A stretch of 8,345 bases of DNA, from NCBI GenBank assembly GCA_937873255.1, contig CALMVM010000313.1, forward strand, positions 1 through 8,345, in the 5' to 3' direction. Of this stretch, positions 1-6,911 are shown in pieces. The notes below the pieces were generated by a model. The model had not been told where the DNA came from. It was given only the letters and a program-made list of their open reading frames with translations, and did no database searches. The DNA is from an uncultured Verrucomicrobiota bacterium. GTDB lineage: Bacteria; Verrucomicrobiota; Verrucomicrobiia; Chthoniobacterales; SZAS-18. The position numbers and the translations under genes were made by a program. Every line of letters begins with the position of its first letter. Position 1 is the stretch's first letter.

Positions 1-1116
1 GGCCCGAGGAAACTGACCACCGGCAGCAGCCCGCCGCGCAGGGCGTGTTTCAAGATCACGCGTCCCTCCCCCGCGCCCTTCGCGCGGGCGGTGCGGATGA
101 AATCCTGGTTGAGAATCTCCATCATCCCGCCGCGCGTGAGCCGCGCGAGGTAGGCGGCGTAGAAAATCCCGAGTGTCAGCGACGGCAGCACGCGGTCCGG
201 CGCGAAGTTCCATCCCGACGGATAAAACCACTGGTGATCGCTCGTGATGATAAACAGCAGCAGCCAGAAACACCGAGAAGACCAGTTCCGCCAGCAGCCC
301 CAGCGGACCGGCCAGCAACATCACGAGCGCCGCAACCGCCGTCACCGCCGCCAGGACATTGAGCACAGGCAGGAGCAACGTCACCAGCCAGAGGCTTTTT
401 TCGGTCAACCACAACAGCAGGACCGGAATGACCACCCTCAACACGGCCATCCCGACCGCGACGCCGACCATCACGGCGACCCGGACCCACCACGCGCCCG
501 AACGGGCCAACCCGGCCAGCGCGCGCGTCCCCGTCCGCGTCGCCCGCGCGGCGCTCGCCCACCAGCCCCGCAGGCACACCCCCGAGACCACCATCGGCAA
601 GAGCACCAGCATGATCCGGGTGGCCGTCGACAGTTCGACACCCTTGTACATCGCCAGTCCCAATACCAATAGCGGCCCGAGCACGAACGTCGGCAGGCAC
701 ACGCCGACCATCGCCAGGGTCATCGGCACGTAATCCGTCGCCGAGTTCGGCCGCAACGACGCGACGATGCCCGCCGTCACGCCGATGAGCAGCGCGATGA
801 CCATGCCGTAGCAGCCCAGCTCGAACGACACCGGCGCGGAGTCGGCGATGATCTCATTGACCGAACGGTTCTGGTAACGCGTGGACGGCCCCAGGTCGCC
901 GTGGAGCAGGTTGCCGACGTAGCGGAAATATTGGACGTACAGGGGTTTGTCGTAGCCGTAGTAGGCTTCCAGGCTTTTCTGGATCTCGGGAGACGTGCGC
1001 CGCTCGCTGTCGAAGGGGCCGCCCGGCACGGCGCGGATCATGAAGAAACAGCCCGTGATGATGATGAACAACACCGGGATCGTTTCCAGGACGCGGCGCG
1101 CGATGAATTTGAACAT
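1..1116 (-). CDS. oppB: OppB-like peptide ABC transporter permease, 3' partial, with internal insert and apparent frameshift
   Basis: Inner-membrane permease of an oligopeptide ABC importer (binding-protein-dependent transport, OppB/DppB family). The N-terminus starts MFKFIARRVLETIPVLF and closely follows the E. coli OppB pattern: first helix, then PGGPF, DKPLYVQYF, HGDLGPS, SVNEII and helices to FVLGPLLVL near residue 151. The conserved cytoplasmic coupling region returns in another frame at about 1-264 with the pattern LTLGIFYAAYLARLTRGGM, then NQDFIRTARAKG. Between them is a hydrophobic insert (residues about 157-283). The frame changes at about 264-270: dropping one C after the TTT codon at 270-268 joins SVF to WLLLFIITSDHQWFYP. 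No stop occurs in the original frame before the window edge, so an unshifted product would carry an unrelated tail. AGAGG at 1125-1121 lies 4 bases before the ATG. It follows oppA by 66 bases, presumably one transcript. Family call is firm; whether the gene is intact is open. Confidence 0.88.
   Translation of the reverse strand, partial: MFKFIARRVLETIPVLFIIITGCFFMIRAVPGGPFDSERRTSPEIQKSLEAYYGYDKPLYVQYFRYVGNLLHGDLGPSTRYQNRSVNEIIADSAPVSFELGCYGMVIALLIGVTAGIVASLRPNSATDYVPMTLAMVGVCLPTFVLGPLLVLGLAMYKGVELSTATRIMLVLLPMVVSGVCLRGWWASAARATRTGTRALAGLARSGAWWVRVAVMVGVAVGMAVLRVVIPVLLLWLTEKSLWLVTLLLPVLNVLAAVTAVAALVMLLAGPLGLLAELVFSVFLAAAVYHHERSPVVLSVGMELRAGPRAAVADTRDFLRRLPRAAHARRDDGDSQPGFHPHRPREGRGGGTRDLETRPARRAAAGGQFPRA
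268..648 (-). other. Membrane-helix-rich insert within oppB
   Basis: Residues about 157-283 of the permease have no counterpart in E. coli OppB as I recall it, where the helix after GPLLV leads within about 20 residues to the coupling region. The segment has about four hydrophobic stretches (near 167-181, 209-238, 242-269, 270-283) separated by an Arg-rich loop (ASAARATRTGTRA, 187-199). Codons keep G or C at most third positions in the same frame as the upstream OppB part, so it looks translated rather than random. A GPL-containing stretch appears both just before it (FVLGPLLVLG, 144-153) and at its end (LAGPLGLLAE, 268-277), which may mark a duplicated junction or be chance. I do not recognise the domain. 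Confidence 0.6.
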
Positions 1117-1182
1117 GGAGCCTCTTGGCGAGTGTGAGTCCCGCGCACGCGGCGTGGTGCGATGTTCGTAGCCCGTTTCCCC

Positions 1183-2892
1183 TCAGCGTCCCTTGCCGGC
1201 GTCGGCCAGCGGCCCATTCTTAAACTCCATCGGCGCGTTTTCGTCAAGATAGATAAACTGCGGCATGTGGCGGTCCTGAATGTTGTTGTACCAGCCCTTC
1301 ACGCTCGGTTGGAGCAGATACACGCGCGTATAGAAGTAAATCGGCGCGATGGGCGCATCGTCCAGAAGAGCTGTTTCCGCCTGTTGGAGAAAGGCTAATC
1401 TCTCGGTGTCGGTGGGAGCATTGTGCGCGGCGGCGATGAGCCGGTCGTACTCGGGGCTGGCATAGCCGGTGCCGTTGTTGCCGTTGCCCGTCACCAACAG
1501 GCTCAGGAACGTGAACGGATCTGAATAGTCGCCGATCCACCCGTAGCGTCCCGTGCAGTAGTTCAGGCCCTTCATCGACTCCATGAACACCTTCCATTCC
1601 TCGTTGCGAATGCGCGCGTCCACGCTCAGTTCCTTGCGCCACGTCTGCTGGATCGCCTCGGCGACGGCGCGGTGGTTCTCGCTGGTGTTGGTCAGTAACT
1701 CCACAGGCGGCAATCCCTCTCCGTTGGGGTAACCCGCCTCCGCGAGCAGCTTGCGCGCGGCCTCATAGTCGGTCGGGATCGGTGACTGGCACTGGTAGCC
1801 GGAGGGATTGGGCGGGGTGTAAACGTGCGCGGGCTGCTGGTCGCCGCGCGTGACGTTTTTGACGATGCCGTCGCGGTCGATGGCCATCGCCAGCGCCCGG
1901 CGCACGCGGCGATCCTTCATGACGGGATTGGTGACGTTGAACCGATAAAAATACACGCCCAGATACGGCGCGATCTGCAAAAACTCCCGCCCCTCGCGCC
2001 GGTACACGTCGATCTTGGCCTGCGGCAACTCATAGGTACAATGCAGCTGCCCCGCGCGGAACGAACGCTCCTCCGTCTCGACGCCCTCGGTGTTGAGGTA
2101 GTGGATTTCCTTGAGCCGCACGTCCTTCGCACCCCAGTACGTCGGGCTCTTCTCGACGACGACCTCCTTTTCGATGGTCCACGACTTGAGCCGGAACGGC
2201 CCGTTGCCGACGAGGTTGCCCACGCCCGTCCAGCGGGTGTTGGGCTGGTCGAGCTTGCCGTATTTCAACACGGTCGGCAGGTGGATGGGGTACCACGAGT
2301 TGTGGTTGAGCATGCCCAGGAAATAGCTCGCGGGCGTCTTGAGCCGGACGATGAACGTGTACGGGTCCGGCCCCTCGAAGCCGACCTGCGAAAAGTCGGT
2401 GAGCTTGCCCTCGTAGTATTCGCGCGCGTTGACGACCTGCACGTCGTCGAAGAACATCGTGGCATATTGCGCGCCGAGCGCGGGCTGGAGGATGCGGCGG
2501 TAGGAATCCAGGAAGTCGCGCGAGGTGACGGGGTCGCCGTTGCTCCATTTCGCGTCGTGGCGCAGGTGAAAGATGTACGTGCGCCCGCCGTCGGTGACGT
2601 CCCAGCTTTCGGCCACGCCGGGGATCGGGTGGAGGTCGTGCGGGTCCATGGAAACGAGGCCCTCGAAAAGCGCATTGAAGATATGGCTCTCCGGCTCGCC
2701 GATAACGGTCTGCGGGTCCAGGCCGGCGGGGTCCGCGCCGTTGCCCCAGAACAGCACCTGTTCGTGGTTGCCCTGCGCGACGCGCCCCCCCTTGCGGACG
2801 CAAGAACAAATGCAAAATGCAAAAGGCAAAATGCAAAAGTAGCGGAAAGCGGAAACGAGCGTCCTGACGCGTGGAGATAAGTTGCCCTTCAT
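1183..2892 (-). CDS. oppA: OppA-like peptide-binding lipoprotein of an ABC transporter
   Basis: Extracytoplasmic solute-binding protein (SBP_bac_5 / OppA family, 569 residues; E. coli OppA is 543) that captures oligopeptides for the OppB permease encoded next. Family hallmarks: LDPQTVIGEPESHIFNALFEGL near residues 55-76, then AESWDVTDGG, FHLRHDAKWSNGDPVT and DFLDSYRRIL; a central NGPFRLKSW; RVRRALAMAIDRDGIV; and a C-terminal GYASPEYDRLI and DAPIAPIYFY. The start chosen is ATG at 2892, the only Met between the upstream M3 gene and the mature domain. It gives a basic n-region (R8, R10, R17), a hydrophobic stretch and a lipobox-like ICSC with Cys31 as likely lipidation site (Cys27 and Cys29 are alternatives). 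Ribosome-site evidence is weak: GAGGG lies 13 bases upstream. The signal peptide is encoded by a heptamer array, and a run of seven G follows it directly, so the N-terminus is the least certain part. Confidence 0.92.
   Translation of the reverse strand: MKGNLSPRVRTLVSAFRYFCILPFAFCICSCVRKGGRVAQGNHEQVLFWGNGADPAGLDPQTVIGEPESHIFNALFEGLVSMDPHDLHPIPGVAESWDVTDGGRTYIFHLRHDAKWSNGDPVTSRDFLDSYRRILQPALGAQYATMFFDDVQVVNAREYYEGKLTDFSQVGFEGPDPYTFIVRLKTPASYFLGMLNHNSWYPIHLPTVLKYGKLDQPNTRWTGVGNLVGNGPFRLKSWTIEKEVVVEKSPTYWGAKDVRLKEIHYLNTEGVETEERSFRAGQLHCTYELPQAKIDVYRREGREFLQIAPYLGVYFYRFNVTNPVMKDRRVRRALAMAIDRDGIVKNVTRGDQQPAHVYTPPNPSGYQCQSPIPTDYEAARKLLAEAGYPNGEGLPPVELLTNTSENHRAVAEAIQQTWRKELSVDARIRNEEWKVFMESMKGLNYCTGRYGWIGDYSDPFTFLSLLVTGNGNNGTGYASPEYDRLIAAAHNAPTDTERLAFLQQAETALLDDAPIAPIYFYTRVYLLQPSVKGWYNNIQDRHMPQFIYLDENAPMEFKNGPLADAGKGR
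2812..2855 (-). repeat. Heptamer array A, inside the oppA signal-peptide region
   Basis: On the plus strand, four tandem units GCAAAA(T/G) run from 2812 to 2839 with T, G, T, G endings, so a 14-base dimer is present twice. After two bases come two units GCGGAAA (2842-2855). Read on the minus strand, which is the oppA coding strand, the units are pyrimidine-rich (CTTTTGC, ATTTTGC, TTTCCGC). Because seven is not a multiple of three, successive units are read in shifting frames, and none of the three frames on that strand contains a stop within the array. Confidence 0.9.
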
Positions 2893-2907
2893 CCTTTTCT
2901 CGTTTCC
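2851..2907. repeat. Nine-base inverted repeat around the oppA start
   Basis: GGAAACGAG at 2851-2859 is matched exactly by its complement CTCGTTTCC at 2899-2907, with 39 bases between. The oppA start codon (2892-2890) lies in the loop. The arms are the inner edges of the two neighbouring heptamer arrays, so this may be part of one composite element rather than a separate regulatory hairpin. Confidence 0.6.
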
Positions 2908-2913
2908 CTCCGG

Positions 2914-2949
2914 CTTCTGCCGTTCCGCGTTCCGCGTTCCGAGTTCCGC
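2914..2949 (+). repeat. Heptamer array B, between the M3 peptidase stop and oppA
   Basis: One unit CTTCTGC (2914-2920), one spacer base, then four tandem units GTTCCG(C/A) from 2922 to 2949. The last unit ends two bases from the stop codon of the M3 peptidase gene (TAA at 2954-2952). The pyrimidine-rich strand is plus here, opposite to array A, so the two arrays point away from each other. Confidence 0.88.
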
Positions 2950-2951
2950 GT

Positions 2952-5234
2952 TTACTTCACGTCCGGCCCCTCGGGTCCACCGCCGCCGGTTTTCTTCGCC
3001 GGGTCGGCGGTGGGTTTGATGCCGAGGTTGTTGGAGAGGAAGGGCTCGATGGAACGTTTGCGCCCGAGGAATTTCTCGATGGAATCCGCCACCGGCCGCG
3101 AATCGCCCGGCTGGTAGATTTCCGTGCGCAGTTTCATGCCGGCATCGTGGTCCATGAAGCCGCCCGGCGCGTTGCGGAAGACGGTCGCCATGTCGGCGGC
3201 GATAGCCTCGGCCCACATGTACCCGTAGTATCCCGCTTCGTAACCGCTCCCCAGGTGTCCGAACCCGGCGACAAGCGCGGTGCCCGGGTCGATGGGCAAC
3301 GACACGGTGTCGAGGATGGCGTTGGATACCTTCACGCAATCATACGGCTCGCCCGGCGGATGCGCTCCGTGCAGGACGAGGTCAAGCTTGGAATAAGCCA
3401 GTTGCCCCCGGTAGTAAACGGCTGCCGTCGCAAGCCGGGCCTCGCGCATCTTGCCGAGGACCTCGGCGGGGATTTTCTTGGATGGGTCGCGGTAGTCGGC
3501 GGCGAAGGTGTCGAGCACGGTCTTGTCCCAGGCCCAGTTCTCCAGCATCTGCGAGGGAGCTTCGACGAAGTCACCGGGGACGTTCGTACCCGCGAACCGG
3601 CCGAAGCGCGAGCGCGTCAACATCGCGTGCAGCGCGTGGCCGAACTCGTGGAAGATCGTCGTCACCTCGTCATGGGTCATCAGCGAAGGCGTACCGTCCT
3701 TGCCGGGCGGTGGGAAGTTGCACACCAGGCAGACGACGGGGCGTTGGTAGAGAGGATGCGGACGACGCGCCGGGCCTTCACTGGCATCTGCCAGAGTCCG
3801 CTCGGATTGAAGATCGCTTTTGACACGATTCACCATCTCTTCGTCCAAAGCTTTCCCGTCCACGATGCCAAACTCCGCGAAGTGGTTGAACTTCCCCTCG
3901 CGCGGGAACATGTCGAGGTAAAACAACCCCATCGGCTCGTCCGTCGCGGCGTCGCTGACGACGAACGATTGCAGGTCGGGCACCCATTTGTAAGGCACCT
4001 CGACGGGCGTGATCTTCAGCCCGAAATCCTTCTCGTACACGCGGAACATCCCGTCGAGCACCCTGGGCATCGGGAAGTAAACCCGCAACGCCTCGGTGTC
4101 GATGTTGAAGCGCGTCTTCTTGATCTGATTGACGTAATAACGACCGTCCCAGACGTGGATGGCAGAGTGCGGGTCGCCGATTTGAATGCTCGCTCCCGGT
4201 TGGTCGAGATCATACGCCTTGCGAGTCTGCATCTCGACGCACTCCGCGAAGAATTTCGGCTTCGTCCCCGCGATCAACTCGTCCACGAACCGCTCCGCCT
4301 CCGCGCCGGTGCGGGCCATCTTGTTCTCGATCTGGTAGTCGCCCCACGATTTGTAGCCGAGCTTGAGCGCAATCGTGTTGCGCAGTTCGAGGAGGTGGTT
4401 GAACAAGGGCACATTCTTGTCTCGCGCCATGTTCTCGCGGGCGAAGTAAAACCGATGGCGCGTGTCCTCGCGGCGCGCGTTCTCAATGACGAGGCTGTAT
4501 TGGTACGCCTCGTTGACCTGGATCGTGTACTGGTCGTCACCGGTCTTGCGCGCGGCGAGGAAGTCTTCCGGCAAGCCGTCGAGTTCGGCCCGGGTGCAGA
4601 CCATCGGCACGACGCTGGCGTTGATGTTGGCCTGGAAATCCGTCTGCGCGGCGGTGAGTTCCTTGCGCAGACGCTCGACCTCGGCGCGCTGGTCGGGCGG
4701 CAGCGGCAGGCCGGCGCGGCGGAAGTCGCGCAGGGTGAACTCCAGCAGGCGCGCTTCCTCGGGTTTCAAGCTTTCTTTCTGCGGCCGGCCGTCGAACGCT
4801 TGCACCGCCTTGTAAACGTCCTCGCGGTATTCCGCGCCGACGCCCCACTGCTGCAATTTCACGACCGCGCCCTCCGCCGCGTCGCGCAACGCCTTGTCGG
4901 GACTGGTCTGCTGGATGAGGAAAATCCGGTTGCTCAACAGGCCGACGCGGTATTGCACGTTGTCGAGCGCGCCGACCGTCGAGTCGAACGTGACCTTGGA
5001 TAAATCCTGTTTGCCGACGCGGTCCAACCCGGCGTTGGCTTCGGCGATGCCGCGCGTGACGGCGGCGTCGATCTCGGCGGGGGTTTGCTCGAAATGCGGA
5101 ACGGTCAGGCGCGCACCGAATTTCGCGGCCTTTTCCTGGAAGACGCTGACCGGCGGCGGCGTCGGGTCGGCGGCATGGGCGGCGAGGGTGGTCGCCAACA
5201 ACAGCGGCAGGAGGAGGAAGGGGCGCATTTTCAT
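2952..5234 (-). CDS. Exported M3-family oligopeptidase (thimet oligopeptidase-like)
   Basis: Zinc metallo-endopeptidase of family M3 that cleaves short peptides; 760 residues. The start at 5234 gives a signal peptide (MKMR, then LLLPLLLATTLAAHA, cleavage near AHA/AD), placing the enzyme in the periplasm or outside. The catalytic core is complete: HEFGH at residues 529-533 (E530 catalytic, H529 and H533 zinc ligands) and the third ligand E558 in DFVEAPSQMLENW, 25 residues after H533 as in thimet oligopeptidase. The substrate-side loop GHLGSGYEAGYYGY carries H660, Y665, Y669 and Y672 in the spacing of mammalian thimet oligopeptidase H600, Y605, Y609, Y612. That match favours thimet-like over the Dcp or oligopeptidase A branches, though the branch is less certain than the family. 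The C-terminus adds a short Gly/Pro/Lys tail. No clear ribosome site precedes the ATG. It lies 59 bases upstream of oppA on the same strand, suggesting trimming of peptides before import. Confidence 0.95.
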   Translation of the reverse strand: MKMRPFLLLPLLLATTLAAHAADPTPPPVSVFQEKAAKFGARLTVPHFEQTPAEIDAAVTRGIAEANAGLDRVGKQDLSKVTFDSTVGALDNVQYRVGLLSNRIFLIQQTSPDKALRDAAEGAVVKLQQWGVGAEYREDVYKAVQAFDGRPQKESLKPEEARLLEFTLRDFRRAGLPLPPDQRAEVERLRKELTAAQTDFQANINASVVPMVCTRAELDGLPEDFLAARKTGDDQYTIQVNEAYQYSLVIENARREDTRHRFYFARENMARDKNVPLFNHLLELRNTIALKLGYKSWGDYQIENKMARTGAEAERFVDELIAGTKPKFFAECVEMQTRKAYDLDQPGASIQIGDPHSAIHVWDGRYYVNQIKKTRFNIDTEALRVYFPMPRVLDGMFRVYEKDFGLKITPVEVPYKWVPDLQSFVVSDAATDEPMGLFYLDMFPREGKFNHFAEFGIVDGKALDEEMVNRVKSDLQSERTLADASEGPARRPHPLYQRPVVCLVCNFPPPGKDGTPSLMTHDEVTTIFHEFGHALHAMLTRSRFGRFAGTNVPGDFVEAPSQMLENWAWDKTVLDTFAADYRDPSKKIPAEVLGKMREARLATAAVYYRGQLAYSKLDLVLHGAHPPGEPYDCVKVSNAILDTVSLPIDPGTALVAGFGHLGSGYEAGYYGYMWAEAIAADMATVFRNAPGGFMDHDAGMKLRTEIYQPGDSRPVADSIEKFLGRKRSIEPFLSNNLGIKPTADPAKKTGGGGPEGPDVK

Positions 5235-5277
5235 CGGCGGAATCCGGGCAGGCCGCCACGCGGCCGGTCGTCGAAAA

Positions 5278-5383
5278 GGTAGGGATGGCTCTCCGAGCCA
5301 TCCGTAATTTTGGATTGGAATGACCTCGCCCGTCGATACGTTTTCCAGAAAATCGACGGACGGCTCGGAGAGCCATCCCTACC
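5278..5383. repeat. Double-hairpin inverted-repeat element between the two peptidase genes
   Basis: Two 28-base arms, 5278-5305 and 5356-5383, are inverted copies with one mismatch. Each arm is itself a hairpin: 5283-5303 is a perfect 9-bp stem (GGATGGCTC with GAGCCATCC) around TCC, and 5358-5378 is the same stem with one mismatch around GGA. Between the arms, CCGTCGAT (5330-5337) pairs with ATCGACGG (5352-5359). The element fills most of the 179-base gap between the M32 stop and the M3 start. The layout resembles REP/BIME or MITE-like elements. There is no T-run and no clear target-site duplication. It could weaken read-through from the M32 gene, but a dispersed repeat is the better reading. 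Confidence 0.85.
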
Positions 5384-5413
5384 ATGGTTGGATCGCCGCT
5401 GCGCGGCGCGCAT

Positions 5414-6910
5414 TCATTCGAGAAACTTCTCCCGCAAGCCCGCCAGATAGTGCTCGACCCGCGTCGGCTCGCCCGTGGCCGCCGCGATGAGTTCGCCGGA
5501 GGCCAGTCGCCGGCCTGGCGCGTGGATTTTCTCGCGCAGCCAGCCGAGCAGCCCGCCGTAACGGCCGGCGGCCAGTTCGCCGGGCAGACCGGGCACGTCC
5601 GCCAGCGCGCGGCGGTAGAGTTGGGCGGCGGCGAGGTTGCCGAGGGTGTAGGTCGGGAAATAACCGATGAGCCCCTCGCTCCAATGGATGTCCTGCAAGC
5701 AGCCGTGCGCGTCGTCAGGCACTTTCAACCCGAACATCGCCTCGAATTCCTCGTTCCATGCCGCCGGCACGTCACGGATCGCCAGTTCGCCTGCCAGGAT
5801 ACGGCGCTCCAATCCGAACCGCAGGATCACGTGCAGATCGTACGTCACCTGGTCGGCTTCCACGCGGATGAAGGAGGGGTGCACGCGGTTGACGGCGGCG
5901 AACATTTCCTCCGGCGTACGGGTGGCGAGACCTGGGAAATAATGAACCGCGCGCGGCAACCAATGTTCCCAAAATTCCCGCGCCCGGCCGACCTGATTTT
6001 CCCACAGCCGGCTCTGCGACTCGTGGATGCCCAGCGACACGTACATCCCCGCCGGCGTGCCGAACGCCTCCCGCCTGAGTCCCTGTTCGTACATCCCGTG
6101 ACCCGCCTCGTGCAGCACGCCGTAGAGCGAAACCAGGAAATTGCCCTCGTCGTAACGCGTCGTCAGCCGACAGTCGCCGGGGGCGAGTCCGTTGCAAAAG
6201 GGGTGCGTAGTCGTGTTGATCCTCCCCGCCGCGAAATCGAACCCGAACGCCCCGGCCACCTCGCGGTTGAAGGCGGCCGGTTGCGCCTCGGGATAATGTC
6301 CGGCGAGCAGGTCGGCCGGCACGCGCGCGGAACGTTCCGCCGCCGGTCCGAGCAATTCGACGACGGCGGGCCGCAACGTGGCAAAGAGGGTGTCGAGTTC
6401 GGCGGCGCGCGCGCCGGGCTCGAAGCCTTCGAGCAGGGCGTCGTAGGGATCGGCCTCGTAGCCCCACAGATCGGCCAGCCGGCGCGTGAGGCCGAAGACC
6501 TTCTCTAAATGCGGTGCGAAATGCGCGAAGTCCGACCGCTCCCGCGCCTCGGCCCAGGCGGTGTTGGCGATGACCTTGGCGCGTTCGTACTCCTCGACGA
6601 GACCGGCGGGCAGCTTGGTGGCGCGGTCGTAATCGTGCCGCCAGCCGCGCACGTTGGCGGCGGCATCCGCGTCGCCGGGGTCGGACGCCATCCCGGCGTC
6701 CTCGCAGGCCGCGATCCAGTCGCCGACCTCCGGCGCGGTGAACAGCCGGTGGGCCTGGCCGCTGAAATAACTCAACTGTTCCGCGCGGAACGTCATCGCC
6801 TGAGGCGGCATGAACGTCTGCTGGTCCCAGTACAGCAGCGCCGTGGTGCTCTGGAGGAAGGAAAGTTCGCGGGCGCGCTCGCGCAGTTGGCGGTAGGGGG
6901 CGGGGAGCAT
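5414..6910 (-). CDS. M32 family metallocarboxypeptidase (carboxypeptidase Taq-like)
   Basis: Zinc carboxypeptidase of family M32, releasing C-terminal amino acids from peptides, expected to act in the cytosol; 498 residues, the usual family length of about 500. Seen in order: ALLYWDQQTFMPPQA near residue 23; HEAGH at 267-271 (zinc ligands H267 and H271, catalytic E268); IHESQSRLWEN with E297 as third ligand, 26 residues after H271 as in Pyrococcus furiosus carboxypeptidase; VTYDLHVILRF; and DIHWSEGLIGYFPTYTLGNL, the family's C-terminal signature. The start at 6910 (MLPAPYRQLRERA) fits the family N-terminus. An upstream GTG at 6964 would add 18 residues that are just translated heptamer repeat, so I reject it. 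No Shine-Dalgarno sequence precedes the ATG, only a pyrimidine-rich heptamer leader. It heads the minus-strand peptide cluster and is divergent from rpiB. Confidence 0.95.
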   Translation of the reverse strand: MLPAPYRQLRERARELSFLQSTTALLYWDQQTFMPPQAMTFRAEQLSYFSGQAHRLFTAPEVGDWIAACEDAGMASDPGDADAAANVRGWRHDYDRATKLPAGLVEEYERAKVIANTAWAEARERSDFAHFAPHLEKVFGLTRRLADLWGYEADPYDALLEGFEPGARAAELDTLFATLRPAVVELLGPAAERSARVPADLLAGHYPEAQPAAFNREVAGAFGFDFAAGRINTTTHPFCNGLAPGDCRLTTRYDEGNFLVSLYGVLHEAGHGMYEQGLRREAFGTPAGMYVSLGIHESQSRLWENQVGRAREFWEHWLPRAVHYFPGLATRTPEEMFAAVNRVHPSFIRVEADQVTYDLHVILRFGLERRILAGELAIRDVPAAWNEEFEAMFGLKVPDDAHGCLQDIHWSEGLIGYFPTYTLGNLAAAQLYRRALADVPGLPGELAAGRYGGLLGWLREKIHAPGRRLASGELIAAATGEPTRVEHYLAGLREKFLE

Positions 6911-6911
6911 G

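Noticed and set aside
244..733. Gln/Arg/His-rich and Thr-rich plus-strand frames opposite the oppB insert
   Set aside because: Low-complexity shadows; third-position GC bias supports the minus-strand frame.
1117..1182. Possible hairpin or attenuator between oppA and oppB
   Set aside because: Only short GC-rich pairings (CGCAC with GTGCG) and no T-run; cannot be told from chance.
1825..2880. Plus-strand open frame antisense to oppA
   Set aside because: Composition-driven shadow of a clear OppA gene; no recognisable domain.
2812..2949. Heptamer arrays as a CRISPR array
   Set aside because: Units are seven bases in direct tandem, with no spacers of the expected size and no cas gene in the window.
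2893..3339. N-terminal extension of OppA to an upstream Met at 3339
   Set aside because: It would overlap the M3 gene over almost 390 bases and has no family similarity; the ATG at 2892 yields a plausible lipoprotein signal.
2871..5003. Long plus-strand open frame antisense to the M3 peptidase (about 710 codons)
   Set aside because: Arg/Val/Asp-rich shadow typical of GC-rich DNA; the minus strand encodes a complete M3 enzyme with all catalytic residues.
5384..6508. Plus-strand open frame antisense to the M32 peptidase
   Set aside because: Shadow frame; the M32 gene on the minus strand has full family motifs.
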